Positions 1 to 9,019 of a DNA stretch of 64,000 bases are shown here, piece after piece. The position numbers and the translations under genes were made by a program. Where the stretch lies: the NCBI RefSeq assembly GCF_020905335.1, contig NZ_JAJJMN010000003.1:1-64000 (forward strand), in the 5' to 3' direction. The DNA is from Flavobacterium lipolyticum. Lineage in GTDB: Bacteria; Bacteroidota; Bacteroidia; Flavobacteriales; Flavobacteriaceae. The notes below the pieces were generated by a model that saw nothing but the letters and a program-made list of their open reading frames with translations, did no database searches and had not been told where the DNA came from. Each line of letters starts with the position of its first letter. Within the stretch, counting starts at the first letter, position 1.

Positions 1-1560
1 GGTTACTGTTGCAGACCCTGTTGCTCCTGAATTACAAGACGCGTTGGTTTGCGAAGTGGTAGCCGTTAATGCAGCTGCAGGTTCAGTGATGGTAAACGTT
101 TTAGTGATGGTACACAGATTAGCATCTTTAATCGTCACGGTATACGTTCCGGCAGCTAAGTTAGAAGCGGTTGCTGCAGATCCCCCGGATGGTGCCCAGG
201 AATACGTATAGGCTCCGGTTCCTCCTGAAACTGTTACTGTTGCAGATCCTGTTGCATCTGATTTACAAAGTACGTTGGTTTGTGAAGTAGTAGCCGTTAG
301 AGCAGCTGCAGGTTCAGTGATGGTAAAAGTTTTAGTGATGGTACAAAGATTAGCATCTTTAATCGTCACAGTATACGTTCCGGCAGCTAAGTTTGAAGCC
401 GTTGCTGCTGATCCCCCTGATGGTGCCCAAGAGTAAGTATAGGCTCCTGTTCCTCCGGAAACTGTTACCGTTGCAGATCCTGTTGCATCTGATTTACAAA
501 GTACGTTGGTTTGCGAAGTGGTTGCGGTTAAAGCAGCTGAAGGCTCGGTGATGGTAAAAGTTTTAGTGATGGTACAAAGATTTGCATCTTTAATCGTTAC
601 CGTATAAGTTCCGGCAGCTAAGTTTGAAGCCGTAGCGGCTGATCCCCCGGATGGTGCCCAGGAATACGTATAGGCTCCTGTTCCTCCTGAAACGGTTACT
701 GTTGCAGACCCCGTTGCATCTGATTTACAAAGTACGTTGGTTTGTGAAGTAGTTGCCGTTAATGCAGTTGAAGGTTCTGTGATAGTAAAAGTTTTAGTAA
801 TCGTACACAGATTAGCATCTTTAATCGTCACGGTATACGTTCCGGCTGCTAAGTTTGAAGCCGTAGCGGCTGATCCTCCCGATGGTGACCAGGAATAAGT
901 ATAAGCTCCTGTGCCTCCTGCAGGTGTAACTGTCGCAGATCCCGTTGCATCTGATTTACAAAGCACGTTGGTTTGCGAAGTAGTTGCGGTTAAAGCAGCT
1001 GCAGGTTCAGTGATGGTAAAAGTTTTAGTGATGGTACAAAGATTGGCATCTTTAATCGTCACAGTATACGTTCCGGCAGCTAAGTTAGAAGCGGTTGCGG
1101 CAGATCCTCCAGATGGTGACCAAGAGTAGGTGTATGCTCCGGTTCCTCCGGTAGGTGTTACCGTTGCAGAACCTGTTGTACCTGATTTACAAAGTACGTT
1201 GGTTTGCGAAGTAGTAGCCGTTATTGCTGTTGGTTCTGTGATTGTGAAAGTTTTAGTAATCGTACAAAGATTGGCGTCTTTAATGGTTACTGTATAAGTT
1301 CCGGCAGCTAAGTTAGAAGCTGTTGCTGAGGTTTGTACTGGAGTTGTGTTCCAGGAGTAGGTATAAGGCGTAGTTCCTCCGGCAGGAGTTACCGTTGCAG
1401 AACCTGTTGTTCCGGCATTACAGGCCACATTAGTTTGTGATGTGGTAGCGGTTAAGGCAGCAGCCGGCTCTGTAATAATGATTTGTTTGGTACCGGTACA
1501 TCCTTTAGAATCAGTAGCGGTTACAGTGTAAGTTCCGGCAGCCAAGTTAGAAGCCGTTGC
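1..1560 (-). repeat. In-frame 231-bp tandem repeats of the adhesin gene
   Basis: The block containing gttccggcagctaag recurs with its anchor at 146, 377, 608, 839 and 1070 (spacing exactly 231), then at 1298 (228) and 1532 (234). All spacings are multiples of three, so the frame is kept. Copies near the left edge are the most alike and the right-hand copies are more diverged. The array continues beyond the window. Confidence 0.9.
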
Positions 1561-3030
1561 TGAGGTTTGTACCGGAGTTGTATTCCAGGAGTAGGTATAA
1601 GGCGTGCTTCCTCCCGAAGCAGTTACCGTTGCAGAACCTGTTGTTCCTCCTTTACATTTTACGTCAACATGAGAAGCGGCAGTTTCTGTTATCACAATGT
1701 TAGTTTGACTTACAACAACGGGTTTTGTATCAGAACAACCGGATTGTGTGTTTTGACCTTTAATGTAATAAGTTCCTACTGGCGCTGCAGTTGGGGTATT
1801 GTACGGAATAGTAGCAGCTGCATCTTGCCAATAGGTGTAAGTGAGCCCTGAAGTACTTCCTGCGGTAACGGCTGGTAAAGTAAGGTTTGCAGTCCCATTT
1901 ACACATACAGGCGCAGGATTAGTGATAACCAAAGTGTTTGTAGCAAAACTTTTTGCTTTTAAAAATACACCGGCATCCCATTTTTGATCTGATGCGTCGG
2001 CGATAGCCATTTTTATTTTATAATTTTGTCCAGGCGTAACAGCATAAGTAGCAGTAAGAACAACTGTTGAGCCGTCATATTCCATGGTTGTAGAAGCAGG
2101 AGGGTTGTTTACATAGTATGAATCGTTTACAGCAGGAAACGCAACATTGTTTACATTGGTTCCGGCAGAGTGTATGTTGTTTATGGTTACGGCATCACCG
2201 TTTGGCAATTGCGCAAGATTGATCGCGTTGTTGGTATAGGTTCCGGTAATTCCAGGACCACTTAAAAAGAATCCAAAGGCATCATTAAATTGTGTGTTTA
2301 CATATTCCAGATATTCTTCCGATGCAAAAACGAATTTGAATTCTACTAGATTTCCATCCGGAATAAAATTGAATTCTAATATAGAAGCATCACGCATCGT
2401 TCTACCAGAGATGGCACTCAAATCCTGATCATTTGCTTCATTTACCATCTCATCCGATTTGTTGGTATACGTATTCGGACCCATGGCAGAACTAATTTTA
2501 CCTGTTGATAAAAGAAGCCCTTCGTCGATAGGAAAAGTTGAGGTTCCCTTGCTGAAATAACCCAATTGGCGGTCTCCAGCAGTGGCAGACCAGGTATGGT
2601 TGACCCAGGTCCAGGTGTTGTTGTTATTTCTGTAATAACCGAAACGAACATTACTTATGGTCAAACAGCCAGAGGTTAAGATATTGCGAACAAGTTGATC
2701 CGCACTATAAGCATTATAACCTGTTGAGGAATTGGCGACATCAATAGAGCCGGCAACAGCTGCCAGTGCACTAACGGCCTCTGTAGAAGCTGCTGTTTTT
2801 GCTGTCTTTGAGGTTGCCTTGCTATATGGAAGAGTATTTCCATATCTAACAGGGATTTCCTGAGCAACAACTGCCGAAGAATACAGGGCTAATCCTAAAA
2901 TTAAAATTAAAAATGATTTTAAACTAATTTTGGAAAAGGCATCTTGTTGAGCATTTTTGTGAAACGGGAAAAAATAGGTACCACATTTAATGAAATTTCC
3001 CACTTCTTGTAGAGTAGTTTTAGTTTTCAT
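1..3030 (-). CDS. SprB-repeat / choice-of-anchor L surface adhesin, C-terminus beyond left edge
   Basis: Open for 1010 codons from the ATG at 3030 to the window edge, so the protein is incomplete here. Residues 1-57 form a long signal region: a polar extension, then a hydrophobic core around residues 39-56 ending SAVVA-Q. Residues about 105-350 resemble the choice-of-anchor L domain (motif FASEEYLEY near residue 235). From about residue 445 onward the chain consists of SprB-type beta repeats (SATVTxSGG, AGTYTVT, LCK). Five anchor points are spaced exactly 231 nt apart, so the unit is 77 residues and nearly identical between copies. Such proteins in gliding flavobacteria are exported by T9SS and displayed on the surface; the C-terminal sorting signal would lie outside the window. 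Exact ligand or role is not deducible. Confidence 0.85.
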   Translation of the reverse strand, partial: MKTKTTLQEVGNFIKCGTYFFPFHKNAQQDAFSKISLKSFLILILGLALYSSAVVAQEIPVRYGNTLPYSKATSKTAKTAASTEAVSALAAVAGSIDVANSSTGYNAYSADQLVRNILTSGCLTISNVRFGYYRNNNNTWTWVNHTWSATAGDRQLGYFSKGTSTFPIDEGLLLSTGKISSAMGPNTYTNKSDEMVNEANDQDLSAISGRTMRDASILEFNFIPDGNLVEFKFVFASEEYLEYVNTQFNDAFGFFLSGPGITGTYTNNAINLAQLPNGDAVTINNIHSAGTNVNNVAFPAVNDSYYVNNPPASTTMEYDGSTVVLTATYAVTPGQNYKIKMAIADASDQKWDAGVFLKAKSFATNTLVITNPAPVCVNGTANLTLPAVTAGSTSGLTYTYWQDAAATIPYNTPTAAPVGTYYIKGQNTQSGCSDTKPVVVSQTNIVITETAASHVDVKCKGGTTGSATVTASGGSTPYTYSWNTTPVQTSATASNLAAGTYTVTATDSKGCTGTKQIIITEPAAALTATTSQTNVACNAGTTGSATVTPAGGTTPYTYSWNTTPVQTSATASNLAAGTYTVTIKDANLCTITKTFTITEPTAITATTSQTNVLCKSGTTGSATVTPTGGTGAYTYSWSPSGGSAATASNLAAGTYTVTIKDANLCTITKTFTITEPAAALTATTSQTNVLCKSDATGSATVTPAGGTGAYTYSWSPSGGSAATASNLAAGTYTVTIKDANLCTITKTFTITEPSTALTATTSQTNVLCKSDATGSATVTVSGGTGAYTYSWAPSGGSAATASNLAAGTYTVTIKDANLCTITKTFTITEPSAALTATTSQTNVLCKSDATGSATVTVSGGTGAYTYSWAPSGGSAATASNLAAGTYTVTIKDANLCTITKTFTITEPAAALTATTSQTNVLCKSDATGSATVTVSGGTGAYTYSWAPSGGSAATASNLAAGTYTVTIKDANLCTITKTFTITEPAAALTATTSQTNASCNSGATGSATVT

Positions 3031-3531
3031 ATTTTAGGATTTTGTTTTTTGAAGTACTTGTGATATTTTAACAGAACCAAAGTTATAAGGTGTAATTAAT
3101 TTTGATTTTTTTTCTCCGTAACTAACCTAAAAACTCGTTGAAGTGTATTTTTTTTGTTAAATGAAGCGTTAAAAAACACTTTTTTTAGACATTTTTGATA
3201 AATAAAAAAGGCTCTGAAATTTATATTTTCCATTAAAAACAGAATTTTAAAAATGGTTTAAATATTTAATATTCAATTATTTATCTTGTTTTTTGAGAAT
3301 ACTACTACTATCGACTAAGTGCTTGATTTAATAGATGAAGAACACTTTTTGCTAAAAAGAGAGATTCTTCTTTTTTTGATTTTTGAGATTTTAGACTTAG
3401 GCGTTCTTTGTTAAAATTTTGTTTAAATGTTAACAGAAGTAAAAAAATGAAAAGGTTTAGAATTTCTTTTGTAAATTAGAAGTTCAATAAAAAAATCATC
3501 TTCACTTAAGAAGTTTGTAAACCTTTTGCTT
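3031..3531. other. AT-rich divergent intergenic region
   Basis: Five hundred bases between the divergent adhesin and sixA-like genes. Apart from the candidate -7 box listed separately, I see no gene, RNA or strong hairpin in it. Long T runs on both sides suggest 5' untranslated regions. Confidence 0.5.
3078..3085 (-). promoter_or_regulatory. Candidate -7 box of the adhesin gene
   Basis: Read on the minus strand this is TAACTTTG, matching the Bacteroidota TAnnTTTG -7 consensus, 48 bp before the ATG. I see no good TTG at -33, so this is a moderate call. Confidence 0.4.
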
Positions 3532-4017
3532 ATGAAAAACTTAATTTTAATACGCCATGCAAAATCAAGTTGGGAAGCTCCGTTAAAAGATTTCGATAGA
3601 CCTTTAATGAAAAAAGGCATTTTAGACGCACACGATGTATCGTCTACAATTTTAGAGTTTCTTCCTAAAACTTATATAATGTGGAGTAGTACTGCTGCAA
3701 GGGCTCTGGAAACAGCGCTCATTTTTGCACAGAATATTTCATATCCTCTCGAAAGTATCATTTTTAAAGACGACCTTTATACCTTTGATGACAGACAACT
3801 CGAAAAAGTTATCAAATCATGTGATAATAGTTTTGAAAGCGTTATTCTTTTTGGACATAACGAGGCTATTACAAATTTTGTTAATAAATTTGGGGATGTT
3901 TTTATCGAAAATGTACCTACGTCAGGCTTTGTATCACTACAGTTTGATGCCGAAAGCTGGGACAGCATTCATAAAGGTAAAACTCATAAAACAATTTTCC
4001 CCAAAGATTTAAAATAG
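3532..4017 (+). CDS. SixA-type histidine phosphatase family protein
   Basis: A 161-residue cytoplasmic protein of the histidine phosphatase (phosphoglycerate mutase-like) superfamily. The phosphate-accepting motif LIRHAKSSW lies at residues 6-14 with His9 as the predicted nucleophile; SSTAARALETA and LFGHNEAI supply the later Arg and His regions. Length matches SixA-like single-domain enzymes, which remove phosphate from phosphohistidine or small phosphate esters. The ATG at 3532 is preferred over an in-frame TTG at 3526 because family members start directly with the beta strand. It ends 5 bp before ppk1, indicating co-transcription and a link to polyphosphate metabolism; the true substrate is unknown. 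Confidence 0.8.
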   Translation: MKNLILIRHAKSSWEAPLKDFDRPLMKKGILDAHDVSSTILEFLPKTYIMWSSTAARALETALIFAQNISYPLESIIFKDDLYTFDDRQLEKVIKSCDNSFESVILFGHNEAITNFVNKFGDVFIENVPTSGFVSLQFDAESWDSIHKGKTHKTIFPKDLK

Positions 4018-4022
4018 ATAAA

Positions 4023-6092
4023 GTGTACGAACAGAAATATATCGATAGAGAAAAAAGTTGGTTAGCGTTTAATGCAAGAGTACTTCAGGAAGCCGGAGAT
4101 AATTCAGTTCCACTTTTAGACAGGTTGCGTTTTGTTGGAATTTTTTCAAACAATTTAGATGAATTTTTTAGAGTTCGTTATGCTGCAATTCGACGATTAA
4201 GCCTTTCAGGGATTTCCGGTGAAAAATATTTAGGTGGTGTTTCAGCGCACCAATTAATTAAAGATATTACCGAAATTGTTATTCAGCAGCAATCTGAAAG
4301 TTTGCGTATTTTGGGAAATATCGAAGCAGAACTGGAAGCCGAAAATATCTTTATTATCAATGAAGATCAAATTACAAGAGATCAGGAGAGCTATCTGAAA
4401 GACTTTTTTGTTCAGAAGTTAAGCCCTGAATTGGTAACCATCATCTTAAATGATCTGGCAGAATTTCCTGTTCTTAAAGATACCTTGGGATATTTGGCAG
4501 TTCGTCTGGAAATGAATACCAATGACGAAGTTCGCTATGCTGTTATCGAAATTCCTAAAACGATAAACAGGTTTGTAGTGCTGCCGTCAGAAGATGATAA
4601 ACAATATGTGATACTGATTGATGATGTTATCCGTTACAATCTGAAAAACATATTCAATATTTTCGATTACAAAAGTGTTTCGGCACATATGATCAAAATT
4701 ACGCGTGATGCCCAGTTGGATATCGACAGCGATTTGAGTAAAAGTATGCTTGAAAAAATTGCATCATCCGTAAAAGACAGAAGAATAGGAGAGCCCGTTC
4801 GTTTTATTTATGATAATTTGATTGAAGAAGATACATTGCGTTTCTTTTTGGATAAAATGAAAATCGTTGAAACCGATAGTATAATTCCGGGAGGGCGTTA
4901 TCACAACAGACGTGATTATATGAGTTTTCCTAATTTAGGCCGATACGATTTACTGTACAAACCAAACGAACCTTTACCAATTCCGGGTTTGAGTCTGGAA
5001 GGAAGTATTTTAGAAAAGATCAGTAAAAAAGATTATCTTCTGCATGCCCCATACCAGTCATTTTCTTATCTGACAAAGTTTTTACGTGAAGCTGCCCTGG
5101 ATCCAAAAGTTACCAGTATAAAAATCACTTTATACCGTTTGGCAAAAAACTCACAGATTATCAGTTCCTTGATTAATGCTGCGAAAAATGGTAAAAAAGT
5201 AACGGTTCAGATCGAACTTCAGGCACGATTTGATGAGGCATCGAATATTTCCTATGCCGAGCAAATGCAAACGGAAGGAATTGATTTGATTTTTGGAATT
5301 AAAGGTCTAAAAGTACACAGTAAAATTTGTGTGATCGAAAGAGTAGAAGAAGGAAAAACACGTCGTTACGGATTTATTTCAACCGGAAATTTTAACGAAT
5401 CGACGGCTAAAATTTACACCGATGTAACCTTGTTTACCTGTCATCAGCAAATTCTGAAAGATATTTCTAAAATATTCGAGTTCTTTGATATCAATTACCG
5501 AGTGCACCGATACAAACATTTAATAGTATCCCCACATTATACCCGAACAAAATTTATCAAATTAATCGATCGTGAAATTTTGCACGCGCTGGCTGGTAGA
5601 AAAACACATATTAAATTAAAAATGAACAGTTTGTCCGATTTTAAAATGATCGATAAATTGTATGAAGCCAGTAATGCGGGAGTTAAGATTCAACTTCAGG
5701 TAAGAGGGATTTGTTCGCTAATTCCGGGAATTCCGGGAATGAGTGAAAATATTGAAGCAATAAGTATCGTTGATAACTATCTGGAACATTCAAGGGTTTA
5801 TATTTTTGGAAATGCCGGATTGACCGAAGTATACATTTCATCAGCCGATTTTATGACTAGAAATCTTGACGGAAGAGTCGAAGTTACTTGTCCAATTTAT
5901 GATCTTCAAATAAAGAAAGAACTAATAGATAATTTTAATATTGCGTGGAAAGGGAATGTCAAAGTGAGATATCATTCCTATAAACTGGATAATAAATACA
6001 AGCCTAGAAACCATCACGCTCCATTTAGAGCACAGTTAGAAACGTATAAGTACTATCAGAATAAAATAACAGTTCAGGAAGAAGTGGTGTAG
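4023..6092 (+). CDS. ppk1: Polyphosphate kinase 1
   Basis: A 689-residue enzyme, normal length for Ppk1, that reversibly transfers the ATP gamma phosphate to polyphosphate. The N-terminal segment (YIDREKSWLAFNARVLQEA) and the head domain are followed by the two phospholipase D-like C domains. The autophosphorylated His is in GLKVHSKIC (residue 432), the second catalytic His in YLEHSRVY (residue 589), and STGNFNE binds phosphate. Translation starts at a GTG, 5 bp after the sixA-like stop. It forms an operon with the phosphatase upstream and ppx downstream, so synthesis and degradation of polyphosphate are encoded together. Confidence 0.97.
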   Translation: MYEQKYIDREKSWLAFNARVLQEAGDNSVPLLDRLRFVGIFSNNLDEFFRVRYAAIRRLSLSGISGEKYLGGVSAHQLIKDITEIVIQQQSESLRILGNIEAELEAENIFIINEDQITRDQESYLKDFFVQKLSPELVTIILNDLAEFPVLKDTLGYLAVRLEMNTNDEVRYAVIEIPKTINRFVVLPSEDDKQYVILIDDVIRYNLKNIFNIFDYKSVSAHMIKITRDAQLDIDSDLSKSMLEKIASSVKDRRIGEPVRFIYDNLIEEDTLRFFLDKMKIVETDSIIPGGRYHNRRDYMSFPNLGRYDLLYKPNEPLPIPGLSLEGSILEKISKKDYLLHAPYQSFSYLTKFLREAALDPKVTSIKITLYRLAKNSQIISSLINAAKNGKKVTVQIELQARFDEASNISYAEQMQTEGIDLIFGIKGLKVHSKICVIERVEEGKTRRYGFISTGNFNESTAKIYTDVTLFTCHQQILKDISKIFEFFDINYRVHRYKHLIVSPHYTRTKFIKLIDREILHALAGRKTHIKLKMNSLSDFKMIDKLYEASNAGVKIQLQVRGICSLIPGIPGMSENIEAISIVDNYLEHSRVYIFGNAGLTEVYISSADFMTRNLDGRVEVTCPIYDLQIKKELIDNFNIAWKGNVKVRYHSYKLDNKYKPRNHHAPFRAQLETYKYYQNKITVQEEVV

Positions 6093-6139
6093 CGTAAGCG
6101 ATTAATTAAAAACAATAAAAAATAAAATCATAAGTGAGC

Positions 6140-7030
6140 ATGATTAATATAAGGAAATTTGCAGCGATAGATATTGGATCGAATGCCATGAGGCTTCTGA
6201 TATCGAATGTTGTAGAACAAGATGGAAAAGAACCCCAATTTAACAAAAGTTCGCTTGTTCGTGTGCCAATTCGTTTGGGACAAGATGCCTTTACCGTAGG
6301 AGAAATTTCAGCAGAAAATATAGACCGAATGGTGGATGCCATGAAAGCATTCAACCTTTTGATGAAAGTACATAAAGTAGAACGTTATATGGCGTTCGCA
6401 ACTTCGGCAATGCGCGAGGCCTATAATGCGAAGGAAGTTGTGGCACTAATCAAGAAAAAAGCCGATATAAAAATAGAAGTTATTGACGGTAAAAAAGAAG
6501 CCGCAATTATTGCTTCGACCGATTTACATCATCTCCTAAAAACAGATGAAACTTATCTTTTTGTGGATGTGGGTGGTGGAAGTACCGAGTTTACCTTATT
6601 TTCTGACGGAAAAATGATCAATTCGAGATCTTTTAAAGCCGGAACCGTTCGTTTGTTAAATAATATGGTGCACGATGTAGTTTGGGATGAAATCGAAAAA
6701 TGGATCAAAACCAATACCGCTGATTATGAAGAAGTGACCCTGATTGGTTCGGGTGGAAACATCAATAAACTGTTTAAAATGTCCGGGAAACAGCAGGAAA
6801 AACCACTTTCGTACATTTATATCAATTCACAATATGCTTTTCTGAACTCCTTAAGTTATGAGCAAAGAATCGCCGAATTGGGATTAAACTCAGATCGTGC
6901 CGACGTAATTATTCACGCTACCAGAATTTATCTGAATGCTATGAAATGGAGTGGTGCACGCCAGATTTACGTTCCTAAAATCGGACTTTCTGACGGAATC
7001 GTAAAAGCGATGTATTACGGTAAGATTTAG
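6140..7030 (+). CDS. ppx: Exopolyphosphatase, Ppx/GppA family
   Basis: A 296-residue member of the actin/hexokinase-fold Ppx/GppA phosphatases, which hydrolyse terminal phosphates of polyphosphate (or pppGpp). Visible motifs are AAIDIGSNAMRLLI at the N-terminus (phosphate 1), ATSAMREA, and the second phosphate loop FVDVGGGSTEF. It has only the two-lobed Ppx/GppA core and lacks the C-terminal HD-type extension of the roughly 500-residue E. coli enzyme. The ATG at 6140 is chosen; a GTG two codons upstream (6134) is also possible. It lies 47 bp after ppk1 on the same strand and probably balances polyphosphate made by Ppk1. Confidence 0.9.
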   Translation: MINIRKFAAIDIGSNAMRLLISNVVEQDGKEPQFNKSSLVRVPIRLGQDAFTVGEISAENIDRMVDAMKAFNLLMKVHKVERYMAFATSAMREAYNAKEVVALIKKKADIKIEVIDGKKEAAIIASTDLHHLLKTDETYLFVDVGGGSTEFTLFSDGKMINSRSFKAGTVRLLNNMVHDVVWDEIEKWIKTNTADYEEVTLIGSGGNINKLFKMSGKQQEKPLSYIYINSQYAFLNSLSYEQRIAELGLNSDRADVIIHATRIYLNAMKWSGARQIYVPKIGLSDGIVKAMYYGKI

Positions 7031-7211
7031 GGATGTCAACTTTTTTTGCCGCGATTCGTGCGATGTGAACAGTTGAAGCAGTTGCATAATTTGTTCATAC
7101 CAAATATCAAAGAATAAATTGGTGGAGATTTGTGAAATTCGTGGCAAAAAAAATCTTTAGAAATCTTTTGAATCTGTGGCAAAAATAAATGTTAACCAAC
7201 AAATACAATAA
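7031..7211. repeat. Intergenic remnant of dispersed flavobacterial repeat
   Basis: Contains the low-complexity phrases gccgcgattcgtgcgatgtg, gtgaaattcgtggcaaaa and tgaatctgtggcaaaa. Similar wording (gcgaaatc, ctgtgaaattt, tctgcgtgacaaaaatt) recurs at 24719-24800 and 25632-25954. No gene is seen. Confidence 0.45.
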
Positions 7212-7793
7212 ATGAATAAAACCAGACTTGAGGCTTTTAGTGATGGTGTTTTGGCTATTATTATGACCATTATGATTTTAGAAATTAAAGTACCGGCAGG
7301 TCATGAATTCGCCGATTTAAAACCGCTAATTCCTAAATTTCTAAGTTATGTTCTGAGTTTTGTTTATGTGGGTATTTACTGGAACAATCACCATTATTTA
7401 ATTCATAGCCTGGGTAAGGTAAATGGAAAAATTCTTTGGGCCAACTTGCATTTGCTTTTTTGGCTTTCCCTAATTCCTGTTGCAACTGGTTGGATGGGCG
7501 AACATAACTTTGCCAAAGCATCGATGGCTTTGTATGGAACTGTATTGCTTTTATGCTCCATTGCTTATTTTATTTTGCAACGCATTATAATTATCAATGA
7601 AGGAGCAAATTCGACATTGGCAAAAGCGATAGGGCGTGATTTAAAAGGACATACTTCTTCTGTTTTGTATATTTTTGGAATCGTATTTTCGTTTTATAAC
7701 GAGTGGATTTCAGGTGCAGCTTATTTTATTGTTGCTTTATTATGGCTCATTCCGGACAAAAGGATAGAGAAAGTTTTTGCCTCTAAAAATTAA
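7212..7793 (+). CDS. TMEM175-family potassium channel-like membrane protein (DUF1211)
   Basis: A 193-residue inner-membrane protein with about six hydrophobic segments. Its first helix carries the family signature RLEAFSDGVLAIIMTI (FSDG at residues 9-12), the pore-lining motif of TMEM175 channels. Bacterial members are single six-helix units that assemble as tetramers and conduct K+. It ends 17 bp before the Crp-type regulator, so the two may be co-expressed. Ion selectivity cannot be read from sequence. Confidence 0.85.
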   Translation: MNKTRLEAFSDGVLAIIMTIMILEIKVPAGHEFADLKPLIPKFLSYVLSFVYVGIYWNNHHYLIHSLGKVNGKILWANLHLLFWLSLIPVATGWMGEHNFAKASMALYGTVLLLCSIAYFILQRIIIINEGANSTLAKAIGRDLKGHTSSVLYIFGIVFSFYNEWISGAAYFIVALLWLIPDKRIEKVFASKN

Positions 7794-7810
7794 TTTATTT
7801 TGAGTTTATA

Positions 7811-8371
7811 ATGAAATCAGTTTTTCAATCCATTAAGAATTTACCGCAGGAAATATTAGATCAGTTGGATGATTTAATTACAGTCCGAAAACTTAAAAAA
7901 GGTGATTTTTTATTGAGAGAAGATCAGGTTTGTAGTGAAATTGTATTGATCAAAAAAGGAATTTTAAGATCCTTCTTTTTCAATCACCAAGGCAATGAGA
8001 TTACCAATTGTTTTGCTTTTGAAAACGAATTTATGGGATCGTTTTCGAGTTTTATTACACAAAAAGTTGCTGAAGAAAATATTCAGGCACTCACCGATAC
8101 TGAAATTGAAGTCATCAGTAAAGATGGGATAGAGAAACTGTATCAATCCAGTATTTATTGGCAGGAAGTGGGTCGTGAAATTGCAGAAATGGAGTATGTG
8201 GCGTTGCAAAAAAGAATGGTTTCTTTTCAAAAATTATCAGGGACTCAGCGCTATGAAGAACTTTATCAAAATCATAAAAATTATATTCAGCTGATTCCGC
8301 TTCAATATCTGGCCTCTTATCTGGGGGTTACTCCAAGGCATCTAAGTCGAATTCGCAAAGCAATTTTATAG
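7811..8371 (+). CDS. Crp/Fnr family transcriptional regulator
   Basis: A 186-residue protein with an N-terminal cyclic-nucleotide-binding-like beta roll (about residues 20-115, KKGDFLLREDQV) and a C-terminal winged helix (about 150-186; LQYLASYLGVTPRHLSRIRK). This short architecture with a terminal HTH ending LSRIRK is common in Bacteroidota. No Cys cluster for an Fe-S centre is present, so it is not an Fnr-type oxygen sensor; the effector is unknown. The neighbouring TMEM175-like channel and the oxidoreductase downstream are plausible targets, by proximity only. Confidence 0.85.
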   Translation: MKSVFQSIKNLPQEILDQLDDLITVRKLKKGDFLLREDQVCSEIVLIKKGILRSFFFNHQGNEITNCFAFENEFMGSFSSFITQKVAEENIQALTDTEIEVISKDGIEKLYQSSIYWQEVGREIAEMEYVALQKRMVSFQKLSGTQRYEELYQNHKNYIQLIPLQYLASYLGVTPRHLSRIRKAIL

Positions 8372-8433
8372 GACATTTGTCCGGTTCCCAAGAGAGGTTT
8401 TCCTATTATTTTTGTTTCAAAAAAAATATACAA

Positions 8434-9015
8434 ATGGGAAAAAATATTCTTATCATCAACGGTCATCCAAACCCATCTAGTTTTAATTTTGCGATTGCAG
8501 AATCTTATTTTAAAGGGGCAATCGCTTCGAAAGCCACAGTGGATACAATTACAATTGCAAAGCTGGATTTTAATCCGAATTTGCAATTTGGCTATCAAAA
8601 ACGTATCGAGCTGGAGCCTGATCTTCTGGCGTCTTGGGAGAAGATTAAAAAGGCAGACCATTTAGTTTGGATTCATCCGGTTTGGTGGGGTGGTTTGCCG
8701 GCAATTACTAAAGGATTTATTGATCGTTTGTTTTTACCGGGGATGGCTTTTCAATATCGGGAAAATTCGGTTTGGTGGGACAAATTATTAAAAGGAAAAA
8801 CCGCGCATATTATAACCACTTTAGATCAGCCCGGCTGGTATTACAGATTGTTTTACGGAAGACCAAGTGTTAACCAGCTTAAAAAAGCTACACTCGAATT
8901 TTGTGGGATCAAGCCGGTAAAAGTGAGTTATATCGGAATTATAAAAACAGCCGATGAAACGCAAAGAAAAAAATGGCTTCAAAAAGTATACGATTGGGGA
9001 TTGCTTACGAAATAG
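8434..9015 (+). CDS. NAD(P)H-dependent oxidoreductase, flavodoxin-like fold
   Basis: A 193-residue cytoplasmic flavoprotein of the NQO1/WrbA-like quinone reductase group. The N-terminal strand and phosphate loop (ILIINGHPNPSSFNFA) bind FMN/FAD, and WIHPVWWGGLPAITKGFIDR with FLPGMAF is the conserved central motif. The ATG at 8434 is used because the in-frame extension to a TTG at 8377 adds unconserved residues that begin almost on the Crp stop codon. Substrate is probably a quinone or similar electrophile. The gene meets the converging dnaX gene with only 4 bp between stops. Confidence 0.88.
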   Translation: MGKNILIINGHPNPSSFNFAIAESYFKGAIASKATVDTITIAKLDFNPNLQFGYQKRIELEPDLLASWEKIKKADHLVWIHPVWWGGLPAITKGFIDRLFLPGMAFQYRENSVWWDKLLKGKTAHIITTLDQPGWYYRLFYGRPSVNQLKKATLEFCGIKPVKVSYIGIIKTADETQRKKWLQKVYDWGLLTK

Positions 9016-9019
9016 AACG

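Noticed and set aside
911..1851. Plus-strand frames across the adhesin repeats
   Set aside because: They are antisense to the long minus-strand adhesin frame, whose codon pattern and domains are clear.
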